From: Chloroflexi bacterium UBA4733
GTDB lineage: Bacteria > Chloroflexota > UBA4733
Reading direction: 5' to 3'
DNA length: 16,286 nucleotides
Assembly (NCBI GenBank): GCA_002404055.1
Contig: DHIZ01000321.1
Location: forward strand, 3,330 to 19,615
A program made the position numbers and the translations under genes. Position 1 is the stretch's first letter, and every line of letters begins with the position of its first letter. Positions 7,387-14,658 of this stretch are shown here, in pieces. The notes beneath the pieces are model-generated. The model was not told the origin of the DNA. It ran no database searches and saw nothing but the letters and a program-made list of their open reading frames with translations.

Positions 7387-8823
7387 ATGGCATCGCATGC
7401 TCGCTCGCGCCGTTACGTGCTGGTTGCTGTCGCTGAGGCCACGTTCGGGGTGGCTGCCTCAGGCCTCCTCGCCGCCTGTGGCACCTCGTCCCCAGCGGCA
7501 GTTGTGGCGACATCGCCGAGCCGGAGCAGCGCTACAGCCACCACCGCATTGCGTATCAGGACACCGGTGGCGACAAGCACCTCTGCCAGCAGTGCAGTCG
7601 TCGCGTCACCAGGGGCTCACCTCACGTACCTGTCGCCAGAAGATCAAGGAGGTCGCCGACATCAGGTGGAAGGAGCGCTGTTTGCTGACTTTACGAAAGC
7701 GCACCCCGACATCACGGTGGAGCTCGTCGGCGGCGCTGCCGGGTGGGGCGCTGCGGAAGAGAAGCTGAAGGCGAGTCTGGCCGCCGGCGCGCCGATCAAC
7801 GTCTATCAGAACGGCGGCTGGGCGTGGTACGACGTGCAATCGGCCTTGATAGACTTCACGGGTCTGCTGGCGCGAGACCATCTGGATCCGCTGAAGATCT
7901 TCATGGCCCAGACCGTGAGCGCCTACACCATCCAGGGCAAGCTCGGGGGGTTGGCGTTGGTGGGGATCTCGCAGGATGCGCTGGCCTACAATCAGGATCT
8001 GTTCGATACCGCCGGGCTGGCCCATCCCCCGCTCGATCCGAACGATGCGAGTTGGACGATGGAGAAATTTCTTGAGTACGCCGAGAAGCTCACGCAACCT
8101 GACAAGCTCGTGTTCGGCTTCGGTGGCACGGTCTCCGGCGACGGCAACATAGGGGGCATCACGGGCGGCACCTACTTCGGTCAGGGGCCGTGGGACGACA
8201 AGACGCAGAAAGCGCAAATGGATCAGCCGGGCGCGATCCAAGGGTTGCAGTTCTTCAAGGACCTGCGCGACAAGTACAAGGTGCAGCCGAACAGCGATCA
8301 GGTAAAGTCGATTGGCGCGAAAGGCAACATCTTCACCAGCGGCAAGATTGGGATGCAGGTCATCTATGGCTACATTCCCAAGCAAACGTTCCGCTGGGCC
8401 ATTGGGGCACTGCCCCATACCGGGAGCCAGAACGTCTCCGGTCGTCAGCACGCCCAGGCCCTGCAAGCCACGAAGACTGCTCGCTCGGAACAGACCTGGA
8501 CACTGATGAAGTGGCTCATGGTGCCGGCCAACGCTGCGCGCTTCCCGCTGAGCGCCCAGTACGCCGTGTCACCAGTCCTCGACGCTTCCGATCTGGCGGC
8601 CAAGACCTTTCAGCAGGATGTTGGGGTCGATCCGCAAGCCTTCTCGCTGATGGCCCAGCACTCCCGCGAACCCGGCTGGGGCATGCGGAACTATCCTGGC
8701 TGGGACACAGTGCTCAACTGGCTGACGAGCAACTTTCCGAACTTCGATCAAGGCAAGCAGAGCGCCACCGACTACGGCCGGACGGCGACGGACTACATCA
8801 ATGCCAACCTGCTGAAGTCCTAG
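7387..8823 (+). CDS. Extracellular solute-binding lipoprotein, family 1 (sugar ABC type)
   Basis: This is predicted to be the ligand-capturing component of an ABC importer, anchored outside the membrane by a lipid. The 478-residue precursor starts with a basic segment (SRRYVLV, Arg-Arg at 8-9), a hydrophobic stretch and the lipobox LLAAC (Cys31). An Ala/Ser/Thr-rich linker to about residue 75 follows, and then the binding fold. Features typical of sugar-binding members are FADFTKAHPDITVELV, an Asn-Gly-Gly-Trp segment near 139, FLEYAEKLTQPDK, the ITSGK-like NIFTSGKIGMQVIYG segment, and a C-terminal KTARSEQTWTLMKWLM helix. The ligand cannot be told from sequence. The DUF3604 gene begins 9 bp after the stop, so the two are very likely co-transcribed. 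No permease or ATPase gene is nearby. Twin arginines suggest possible Tat export, but the motif is weaker than in the second binding protein. Confidence 0.9.
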   Translation: MASHARSRRYVLVAVAEATFGVAASGLLAACGTSSPAAVVATSPSRSSATATTALRIRTPVATSTSASSAVVASPGAHLTYLSPEDQGGRRHQVEGALFADFTKAHPDITVELVGGAAGWGAAEEKLKASLAAGAPINVYQNGGWAWYDVQSALIDFTGLLARDHLDPLKIFMAQTVSAYTIQGKLGGLALVGISQDALAYNQDLFDTAGLAHPPLDPNDASWTMEKFLEYAEKLTQPDKLVFGFGGTVSGDGNIGGITGGTYFGQGPWDDKTQKAQMDQPGAIQGLQFFKDLRDKYKVQPNSDQVKSIGAKGNIFTSGKIGMQVIYGYIPKQTFRWAIGALPHTGSQNVSGRQHAQALQATKTARSEQTWTLMKWLMVPANAARFPLSAQYAVSPVLDASDLAAKTFQQDVGVDPQAFSLMAQHSREPGWGMRNYPGWDTVLNWLTSNFPNFDQGKQSATDYGRTATDYINANLLKS

Positions 8824-8832
8824 CCGAACCGC

Positions 8833-11226
8833 ATGAACATGAAAGAAGCAGCGTCGGAAAGCGTCGTGTGCCTGTCTGACGCCTGGGCCGAGTTCACGCA
8901 TTTCACCCCGCGGGGAAGCCTGGGACCGGACGGGGTATGGACGGTGTGGCAGGCCTATGCCCGCAGCCAGGAAAGACTCCTCGCCCGCTGTTGGCACGAC
9001 GGCGCCGCCTCCGTGATCGAGGAGGTCACCCCTCGTCCAGGACGTCACCACTCGCCGACGATCCACAGCGTCGGTGACTTGCCCACCGTCACGTGGCTGA
9101 ATGGCGGCGATGGCGGCTACCGCGTCGTGCATGCGACGCGCTCCGATGGGGGTTGGCTGCCGCCCTCAACGGTGAGCGACCGACACGATGTGCTCTGCCT
9201 GAAGACGTCGGCCCGAGACCGGCGCCTTTGGGCCACATGGTGCGAGGCGGAAGGGCCGCGCGCCTACTCTCTGTGGGTCGCTTGCTTCGACGGATTGACC
9301 TGGCAGCAGCCGATACTGGTGAGCGAGTCCCCTGCCTGGCAGCACCGACCGGTGATTGCCGCTACCGCTGGCGGCTGCTGGCTTGCGTGGGATAGGTACG
9401 ACGGTGCGACCTTCACGGTGTGGGCTGCCTTCGTCGCTGACTCTGGCGCCGTCTCCCCGGCGCAGTTGGTGAGTCCGCCACCCGCCGACGAAGGGTTGGT
9501 CACCAGCCATGCGTGGCAGTTCGTACCGTCGATTGCTGTGGATGCAGGAGGCATTCCCTGGGTGGCCTGGCTCTGCTTGCAGGATGTCACCAACAGTGAT
9601 GGTGTGGTCGACCAGTGGCCGACAGCGCGCGTGGCGCGGCGCAGCCATCGCGGGTGGCAACTCGTGCGAGACGGCACCGGCAACGCTGACCTGGGGCGTC
9701 TGGCCTGGGGTCTGCTTTCCTGGAATGGGGCGGGCGTCTGGGGATACCTCGGCCATAGGCGTCGGCCGCTCGTCGTGCCGGATCCAGTGCAAGGGGTATG
9801 GTTGCTCTGGGAGCGCAAGCTGAAGCACGATGGCGGGACGACCCGTACGGGCGGCATGTTGTGTGGCCGCCGGCTGACAACGGCGCCCGCTGATGACGGA
9901 CAGATCAAGCTGCACCCCGTGACGGTCGGCCAGACCGTGGCAGTTGCCAGCGGCCCGCGTGACTACTCACCCATCGGCATTACGCGGCAGCAGGCGCACC
10001 GATGGCTGTGGCTTACCGGACGCGATGGTCCGGCCCGATCTTCCTCCGATGTCATCGCCATGGTGACCGACCTCGACGGCGCGCCGCCTTTCCCGGACGA
10101 GGGGGCGTGGCACGGTTGGACACCGCTGACGATGCCGTGGCCCGAGGTGGGTCCGCATGCCGATAATGCCCGCGGTGCAGGGCGCGTTGCGAACCGGTCG
10201 GCGCGGGCGCGTCCTCAGGTTGACGTCGGGACCGCTACTCTGTCGCTCTTCTGGGCCGATCTCCACGTCCATACCATGCTCTCGGCCGACGTGGAGGGGC
10301 ATCCTGACGAACTCGTTGCCTACGCCCAAGACAAGGCCGGATTGGACGCGGTGGTGCTGCAAGATAATGATCATATGTACTTGCCCTTGACCCAGTCCGA
10401 GTACGCGCTCTACCAGCACTACGTCGAACAGTATCATCAGGATGGCCGCTTCGTCATGCTGCCCGGGTATGAATGGACCTACGCCACCGCCACCGTACGA
10501 GATCATCGCACGGTGATCAGTCAGGCGGCAGGACTGCCGCTGCTGCGCTACACCGACGTGGAGGGTGATCCCATGGTCGCGCTAGCGCGGCACGCCGAAC
10601 TGACGGGTGCGCTGCTGCACCCCCACCACGAACGTTGGACGCTCATTGACGCTCCAACCGAGCTCAATTTAGAAGTATGCTCTGGCTGGGGCGTCCACAT
10701 GGCCGATTCTGCGTATCGACAAAAAGTCCACGACGTGCTGGCGGCGGGCCGCCGCGTGGGTTTTGTGGGCGGAAGTGACAATCACCGCCGCAATCCCGGA
10801 ATGGGCGGCGCACTGACCGGCGTGTATGCGGAAGAACTGACCCGCCAGGCGATCTTTGAGGCGCTGCGACGCCACCGCACCGTCGCTACTGACGGCTCGC
10901 GGATCAGCGTGCAGTTCTGGGCGGACGATGCCTTCATCGGAGACGAGCTGGTGACCGACCACGCGCCCACCGTGCGCTGGCAAGTCGACGGCACGACGGC
11001 AGCGGTGACCGTCTCACTGGTGTATGACGGGGAGATAGTGCAGGTCTGGAGCGCCCCGCCGGGGCGGGCAGACGGGGCCTACACGCACAGCACCTGCGCA
11101 CTCGGCCAGCACTGGTACTACCTGGCGGTCGAACAATCCACGCTCTGGCGCCATTGGCCATCGAATGTCGCCATCGCTCGGGGGCCGCGCGCTTGGACCA
11201 GTCCGATCTGGGTGCGAAGGACCTGA
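8833..11226 (+). CDS. Beta-propeller-like region fused to DUF3604 (PHP-type) hydrolase
   Basis: This 797-residue protein has two parts. Residues 1-430 contain repeated W-x-x-W-like strands at roughly 50-80 residue spacing (VWTVWQAY about 35, PTVTWLNGG about 84, LWATWCEAE about 133, GGCWLAWDRYDG about 180, GIPWVAWLCLQD about 240, GVWLLWERK about 322, RWLWLTGRDG about 390), as in beta-propellers. Residues about 470-797 match DUF3604: DLHVHTMLS (His478, His480), LQDNDHMYLP, GYEWTYA, LHPHHE (596-599), GGSDNH (Asp649, His651) and a beta-rich tail. The HxH, His and Asp-x-His sets suggest a metal-dependent hydrolase, but the reaction of DUF3604 proteins is not established to my knowledge. No signal peptide is visible. 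There is no clear ribosome binding site before the ATG at 8833 (a second ATG is at 8839), which suggests translation coupled to the binding-protein gene 9 bp upstream. The C-terminal half is homologous to the broken leftward remnant. Confidence 0.85.
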   Translation: MNMKEAASESVVCLSDAWAEFTHFTPRGSLGPDGVWTVWQAYARSQERLLARCWHDGAASVIEEVTPRPGRHHSPTIHSVGDLPTVTWLNGGDGGYRVVHATRSDGGWLPPSTVSDRHDVLCLKTSARDRRLWATWCEAEGPRAYSLWVACFDGLTWQQPILVSESPAWQHRPVIAATAGGCWLAWDRYDGATFTVWAAFVADSGAVSPAQLVSPPPADEGLVTSHAWQFVPSIAVDAGGIPWVAWLCLQDVTNSDGVVDQWPTARVARRSHRGWQLVRDGTGNADLGRLAWGLLSWNGAGVWGYLGHRRRPLVVPDPVQGVWLLWERKLKHDGGTTRTGGMLCGRRLTTAPADDGQIKLHPVTVGQTVAVASGPRDYSPIGITRQQAHRWLWLTGRDGPARSSSDVIAMVTDLDGAPPFPDEGAWHGWTPLTMPWPEVGPHADNARGAGRVANRSARARPQVDVGTATLSLFWADLHVHTMLSADVEGHPDELVAYAQDKAGLDAVVLQDNDHMYLPLTQSEYALYQHYVEQYHQDGRFVMLPGYEWTYATATVRDHRTVISQAAGLPLLRYTDVEGDPMVALARHAELTGALLHPHHERWTLIDAPTELNLEVCSGWGVHMADSAYRQKVHDVLAAGRRVGFVGGSDNHRRNPGMGGALTGVYAEELTRQAIFEALRRHRTVATDGSRISVQFWADDAFIGDELVTDHAPTVRWQVDGTTAAVTVSLVYDGEIVQVWSAPPGRADGAYTHSTCALGQHWYYLAVEQSTLWRHWPSNVAIARGPRAWTSPIWVRRT

Positions 11227-11304
11227 TGCAGGAGGGCACGGAAAAGGCGGAGATTAGGAGGCGAAGTCGGAAAAGCCTTGCGCGTGTGTAGCTGCTCAAT
11301 AATG

Positions 11305-12072
11305 TGAGGTGTCAAAGGCCGTCGAGAGGCGGGCCGCCTCCTCGGGCGTGAGGTGTTCTTGGTAGGCGCGCAACGCCTGGTAATAGGCTCGGAAGTCGCC
11401 CAGCACCATCCTCAGGAGTTGGCTGGCGATGTTGGGCCACGACCGGAACCAGCTTTTTGTAGTGGCGGCCCTCGTGGACCCAGCAGAGCGCCAGGGCCGC
11501 GGTGAGTTCCTCTCAAGCCGAGGCGCCGATGGCGGCCCCTTCCAGGATGAAGCGCCGCAGGGCCGGGTAGAAGTCTCACACCAGGGGCGCCAACAGCTTC
11601 CCTCGGCTGCGCCCGGCCAACCGCCCCTGGTCCAAAAACAATGGCGGCAATACCGGCATCGGGGAGGCAGGCTACCTCGTGCTTGCCCAGAAGGCAGTCG
11701 AGCGACGCCGGTCGTTGCCATCAGCGAGGCCTCACCGGCCTCTTGGTCGCCTTGGAGGTTCGAACGGCCTCCGTGGGGCAGGCGCATCCGTGATGCCGAT
11801 TCTGCCCGCACTGGGAAAAAGCACGTACCAACGTCACTGACGCCCGTGTACAGGCCGGCCCCCCGGATCAACGAGGCCCAGAGGCACCGGACATGCTCTA
11901 TCCGCTGGCGGCGGTGCGCCACTCACGTTGGTGTGCTGATTGCTAGCAACGGCATCGGCTTCGCCCACGCCGGATGGCTCAAGCGCAACGCCGACCCACA
12001 GTGCGGACACGCCAGCAGCTCGGGCCGGTAGCGAACGCGCGGTCAGGGACCAAACTGGCGCGCCGTTTTCAT
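11305..12072 (-). pseudogene. Degenerate transposase remnant(s)
   Basis: Pieces of transposase can be read in shifting frames on the minus strand. From an ATG at 12072 the frame reads MKTARQFGP, a TGA stop, then RVRYRPELLACPHCGSALRL (one CxxC pair, zinc-finger-like) and another stop near 11933. Further on come FLDQGRLAGRSRGKLLAPLV, a TGA at about 11578, DFYPALRRFILEGAAIG, a TGA at about 11513, ELTAALALCWVHEGRHYKKL and VPVVAQHRQ. After a one-base insertion near 11425 the text resumes as QLLRMVLGDFRAYYQALRAY. The last block resembles transposases with an ALCWVH-GRHYKK signature (IS66-related, from memory). At least three stops and frame changes mean it cannot be functional. The N-terminal finger and the C-terminal block may come from two different elements. 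I cannot identify its terminal repeats. Confidence 0.6.
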
Positions 12073-12204
12073 CGCGGCCGCTCCTCACGCAGCGCCGACG
12101 CGTTCCCCCACGGCACAGGGAGCTACGCTGCAGCGCTCGCGTCCCTTGCCGCTTCGATGCCGCTCTTGCCGCCACTGTTTTCCCCCAATGCTGTCTTTGG
12201 CCCT

Positions 12205-12597
12205 TTACCAACGACGCTCCGGGTAGGGCTGGCCCACCGGCCGGAGCGCTGCATCGAAGGCGTCCAGGGCGACCTCGAGGAAGCGCGGCTCGCCACAGAG
12301 GCGGTAGGCGTAGAGCAGACCATCCAGCTCGCGGACCTCGCCGGGACGTCCGTGACCCAGCGCGCTGCGGCAGGTGGAGTAGACGAAGCCATGATCGGCG
12401 GGGACCCAGCATGCCGCGCTGACCAGCCAGCGGGCGGCGCGCACGATCATCGTCGCCACGCGGGGGGCGGCGGTGAGCTCGTGGTAGCGGCGCAGCCCTT
12501 CCAGCACCATCCCGACCATGAACGGCTTGCCGCCCACGCACTGCGTGGGCAGGCCACAGCGGCAATCGCCCAGCGGGTTGGGCCAGTGCCCGGCCAC
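12205..12597 (-). pseudogene. C-terminal fragment of an (alpha/alpha)-barrel sugar enzyme-like protein
   Basis: The 130-residue reading frame has protein-like composition: GHWPNPLGDCRC, GGKPFMVGMVLEGLRRYHEL, MIVRAARWLV, CWVPADHGFVYSTC and LLYAYRLCGEPRFLEVALDA, ending at a TAA at 12205. The recurring amphipathic helices and the GKPFMVG and HGFVYSTC blocks look like the helical-toroid fold of glycosidases, polysaccharide lyases and epimerases. I do not recognise a specific family, and no catalytic assignment is possible. Its reading frame has no credible start: the only near start is a GTG at 12597, and just beyond it lie a hairpin and a second transposase remnant on the other strand. I infer that an insertion removed the front of a leftward gene. 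A sugar-active fragment would fit the carbohydrate theme of the flanking genes, but this remains inference. Confidence 0.5.
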
Positions 12598-12601
12598 GGG
12601 G

Positions 12602-12625
12602 TCCTGCCCATAGGAGTGGGCAGGA
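12602..12625. repeat. Perfect 9-bp hairpin at the junction between glycosidase-like and transposase remnants
   Basis: TCCTGCCCA (12602-12610) and TGGGCAGGA (12617-12625) are perfect complements around a 6-base loop, TAGGAG, followed by TTT. It sits between the truncated sugar enzyme and the start of the rightward transposase remnant. It could be part of an insertion sequence end or a weak terminator. The T run is too short to favour a terminator. Confidence 0.5.
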
Positions 12626-12694
12626 TTTGCGAGGGGAGGGCATGGAGTCCAGAATCGGGGGTTGGAAACGAGTCCCTGATGAATGGAGGTCCCG

Positions 12695-13030
12695 ATGCTC
12701 TCCCCGCAGGAAGTGTATCCACTGGTGCAGGCATGGTTGCTGGCGATGGACCTGGTGGGCCACCGGACGGCCGTGGCGGCCGTGGCGCATCTGGTGACGG
12801 CGCTCGTGCTCGGGCAAAGTCTGTGGACGGCGAGTCTGATGCGGGTGGTGGGGAGTCGTTTGCCGGTCCCCGCGCGCCAGCGCTATCGGCGCGTGGCGCG
12901 TGCTTGGACGCCGCCCTGGCTCACGCCCGGCTGGCTCATGCCCGGCTGGTCCGGGCGGCGCTGGCGCTGGCAGCGTCGCCGGCAGGCAGTGAGGTGCTGC
13001 CCCAGCGGACACCGGGCGCGCTGCGGCTGA
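12695..13030 (+). pseudogene. Transposase N-terminal remnant
   Basis: A good ribosome binding site (GGAGG, 12686-12690) precedes the ATG at 12695. The first 70 or so residues read MLSPQEVYPLVQAWLLAMDL, then HRTAVAAVAHLVTALVLGQS and VPARQRYRRVARAWTPPWLT, which resembles the N-terminus of IS4-like DDE transposases of Chloroflexota (remembered resemblance, not searched). Near 12945 the sensible text moves to another frame, where RLVRAALALAAS continues it, so a frameshift is likely. No DDE catalytic domain follows: the sequence runs straight into the promoter of the second solute-binding protein. A full transposase of this type would need several hundred more residues, so this is a dead fragment. 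From 13031 to 13147 I see no gene. Confidence 0.55.
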
Positions 13031-13147
13031 CTGGTCCCGTGCCCGCTCGGCCGCCCGCCGTCGCTCGCGGGCCGTCGAGCGGAAGGACCGTGGGCAGCCA
13101 GGGGGCCACGCCTCAGGACGAAGAAGACAAAAGGCGGCGGCCAGGTA

Positions 13148-13176
13148 TTGACACGCCCCCCCGCGCTATCTATCAT
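13148..13176 (+). promoter_or_regulatory. Sigma70-type promoter of the second solute-binding protein gene
   Basis: TTGACA (13148-13153) and TATCAT (13171-13176) are separated by exactly 17 bp, the same geometry as the promoter at 7326-7354. The spacer includes a run of C residues (13155-13162). Transcription would begin near 13183, giving a leader of about 38 bases before the ATG at 13221. The AAGG at 13205-13208 is a rather distant ribosome binding site (12 bases). Confidence 0.7.
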
Positions 13177-13181
13177 GAACG

Positions 13182-13200
13182 CGGTAAACAAGTACGGTAA
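13182..13200 (+). repeat. Direct repeat CGGTAA at the transcription start region
   Basis: CGGTAA occurs at 13182-13187 and again at 13195-13200, 13 bases apart from start to start. It overlaps the predicted transcription start and leader, where a repressor could bind. Short repeats arise easily by chance, so this is only a candidate operator. Confidence 0.25.
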
Positions 13201-13220
13201 GAGAAAGGATCGCGTTCACT

Positions 13221-14648
13221 ATGCAATCGATTACCTATCGACGGCGCACCTTTCTACGCCTCTGCGGGGGGGTAGGAGCCGTCATGACCTCGTCCTTGCT
13301 CGCCGCATGTGGGCAAGGGGGCGCATTAGTAGCGACGAGTCCGGCCTCCTCCGTCAACCAGTCAGCTCCGAGCACGGCCAGCAGCGCGGCCCGAGCAGTC
13401 GTCCAGGGCAGCGCGGCCGCGCCAGTGTCGGCTGCAAACGGCGGAAGCGAGAAGGCGGTGGAGCTCTTTTGGTACGACCGAGGCAGCGATACCGCCGGTG
13501 CTATAGACAAGATGGTGTCCCCGTGGCGAGCGGCGCATCCCACCTGGAAGCTGACGGCCACACCGGACCTTGACGATAACAAACTGGCGGCACTGGTAGC
13601 CGGTGGCCAGCAAATAGACGTGCTGAACTGGTATCTGGCAGTCTACAACGGGAACCAGACGATGCATCTCTGGTCGTCACTGGATTCGTACATCCAGCGC
13701 GATCATTGGAACGTCAGTCAGTACAACCAGGGCCTGCTGGAGCGCATCTGCAAGATGGACGGGAAGTTCTACGCCTTGCCCTACGCCTACGCCGGGAACG
13801 CGCCCTTCGGCTTCGTCTACAACCGCAACCTGTTCAAAGCCGCTGGCGTCGCAGAACCGCCAACGACTTGGGAGACCACGTGGACCTGGGAGCAGTTCAC
13901 CGGCGCAGCCGGCAAGCTCACCGTTCGCACCGGACAGCAGCAAACGCAGGTGGGAGTCGACCAGTTCGGGACCAATTACACGACGCCGCCCTTGCTATGG
14001 GAGCCGGCGCAATGGCTGGCGGACGACCTTAAGACCGTGACGTGCGACAGTCAGAACATGGTCACGTGCTATCAGAACTATCTGGACCTATTGTTGCGCG
14101 ACCGTGTACTCGGCAGTAGTCCAGGCGACAGCCTGGGTACCGGCGACCCATTCTACAACGGCAAAGCTGCCCTGACGACGCACTGCTGCGGAACGGTGCA
14201 GTACACTGCCAAGATTCCGGCTGCTATTGACTGGGCGTTCGCGCCACTGCCGAAGGGCGCCTCGGTGTCGCCGGACCTCAATATCGTGAACGCCGGTATT
14301 CCGACCCTCGCCAAACAACCGGATGCCGGTTGGTCGCTCCTCCAATTCTTACTGGAGAAGGGACGCCTGGCCGATCTGCAACAACGCCAACCGCCTACAC
14401 CGGATGACGCTGCAACATGGGTTGACGCGAATTACAAGGATCTGCCCAACAGCAACGCCAAAGAGGTCATCCTGGGCGGCATGCAGATCGCTCGGCCGAT
14501 CGATCCGCTCATCGTGCATCCAAAGCGGCTGCAGATGGTCAATACGGTCATCACGCCGGCCATGAAATCGATGGAATCCGGTAAGGAGACGGCGCAGCAA
14601 GCGCTGACGCGAATCAAGCCCTTGCTGCAGGCAATCGTCAATTCATAG
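13221..14648 (+). CDS. Tat-exported extracellular solute-binding lipoprotein, family 1
   Basis: The 475-residue precursor has a clear Tat signal, YRRRTFLRLCGG (6-17), then a hydrophobic core and the lipobox LLAAC (Cys30). An Ala/Ser linker to about residue 73 is followed by an ABC sugar-binding fold: VELFWYDRGSD, MVSPWRAAHPTWKL, the GKFYALPYAYAGNAPFGFVY block with YNRNLFKAAGV, WTWEQFTGAAGKLT, and a C-terminal tail with ESGKETAQQALTRIKPLLQ. These are typical of carbohydrate-binding members of the family. A Cys pair at about 315-316 (THCCGT) and Cys residues near 274 and 281 might form disulfides after folded export, but this is speculative. The stop is 10 bp before the sulfatase GTG, so the pair is almost certainly one transcript. 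It shares architecture with the first binding protein, but the mature sequences look quite different, suggesting different ligands. No permease or ATPase accompanies it. Confidence 0.92.
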   Translation: MQSITYRRRTFLRLCGGVGAVMTSSLLAACGQGGALVATSPASSVNQSAPSTASSAARAVVQGSAAAPVSAANGGSEKAVELFWYDRGSDTAGAIDKMVSPWRAAHPTWKLTATPDLDDNKLAALVAGGQQIDVLNWYLAVYNGNQTMHLWSSLDSYIQRDHWNVSQYNQGLLERICKMDGKFYALPYAYAGNAPFGFVYNRNLFKAAGVAEPPTTWETTWTWEQFTGAAGKLTVRTGQQQTQVGVDQFGTNYTTPPLLWEPAQWLADDLKTVTCDSQNMVTCYQNYLDLLLRDRVLGSSPGDSLGTGDPFYNGKAALTTHCCGTVQYTAKIPAAIDWAFAPLPKGASVSPDLNIVNAGIPTLAKQPDAGWSLLQFLLEKGRLADLQQRQPPTPDDAATWVDANYKDLPNSNAKEVILGGMQIARPIDPLIVHPKRLQMVNTVITPAMKSMESGKETAQQALTRIKPLLQAIVNS

Positions 14649-14658
14649 GAGATCCACG

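Noticed and set aside
11505..11580. In-frame TGA codons in the transposase remnant read as recoding (selenocysteine or similar)
   Set aside because: The same remnant also has frameshifts and other stops, which indicates plain decay; no recoding element is apparent.
12532..12550. Palindrome GCCCACGCA-C-TGCGTGGGC
   Set aside because: It lies inside the protein-like GLPTQCVGG stretch of the sugar-enzyme fragment and is explained by its codons; there is no independent sign of an operator.
11834..13200. Two overlapping open frames of about 400 codons on opposite strands in the decayed region
   Set aside because: Neither gives coherent protein text. Recognisable pieces switch between frames, so these are chance open frames over pseudogenes.
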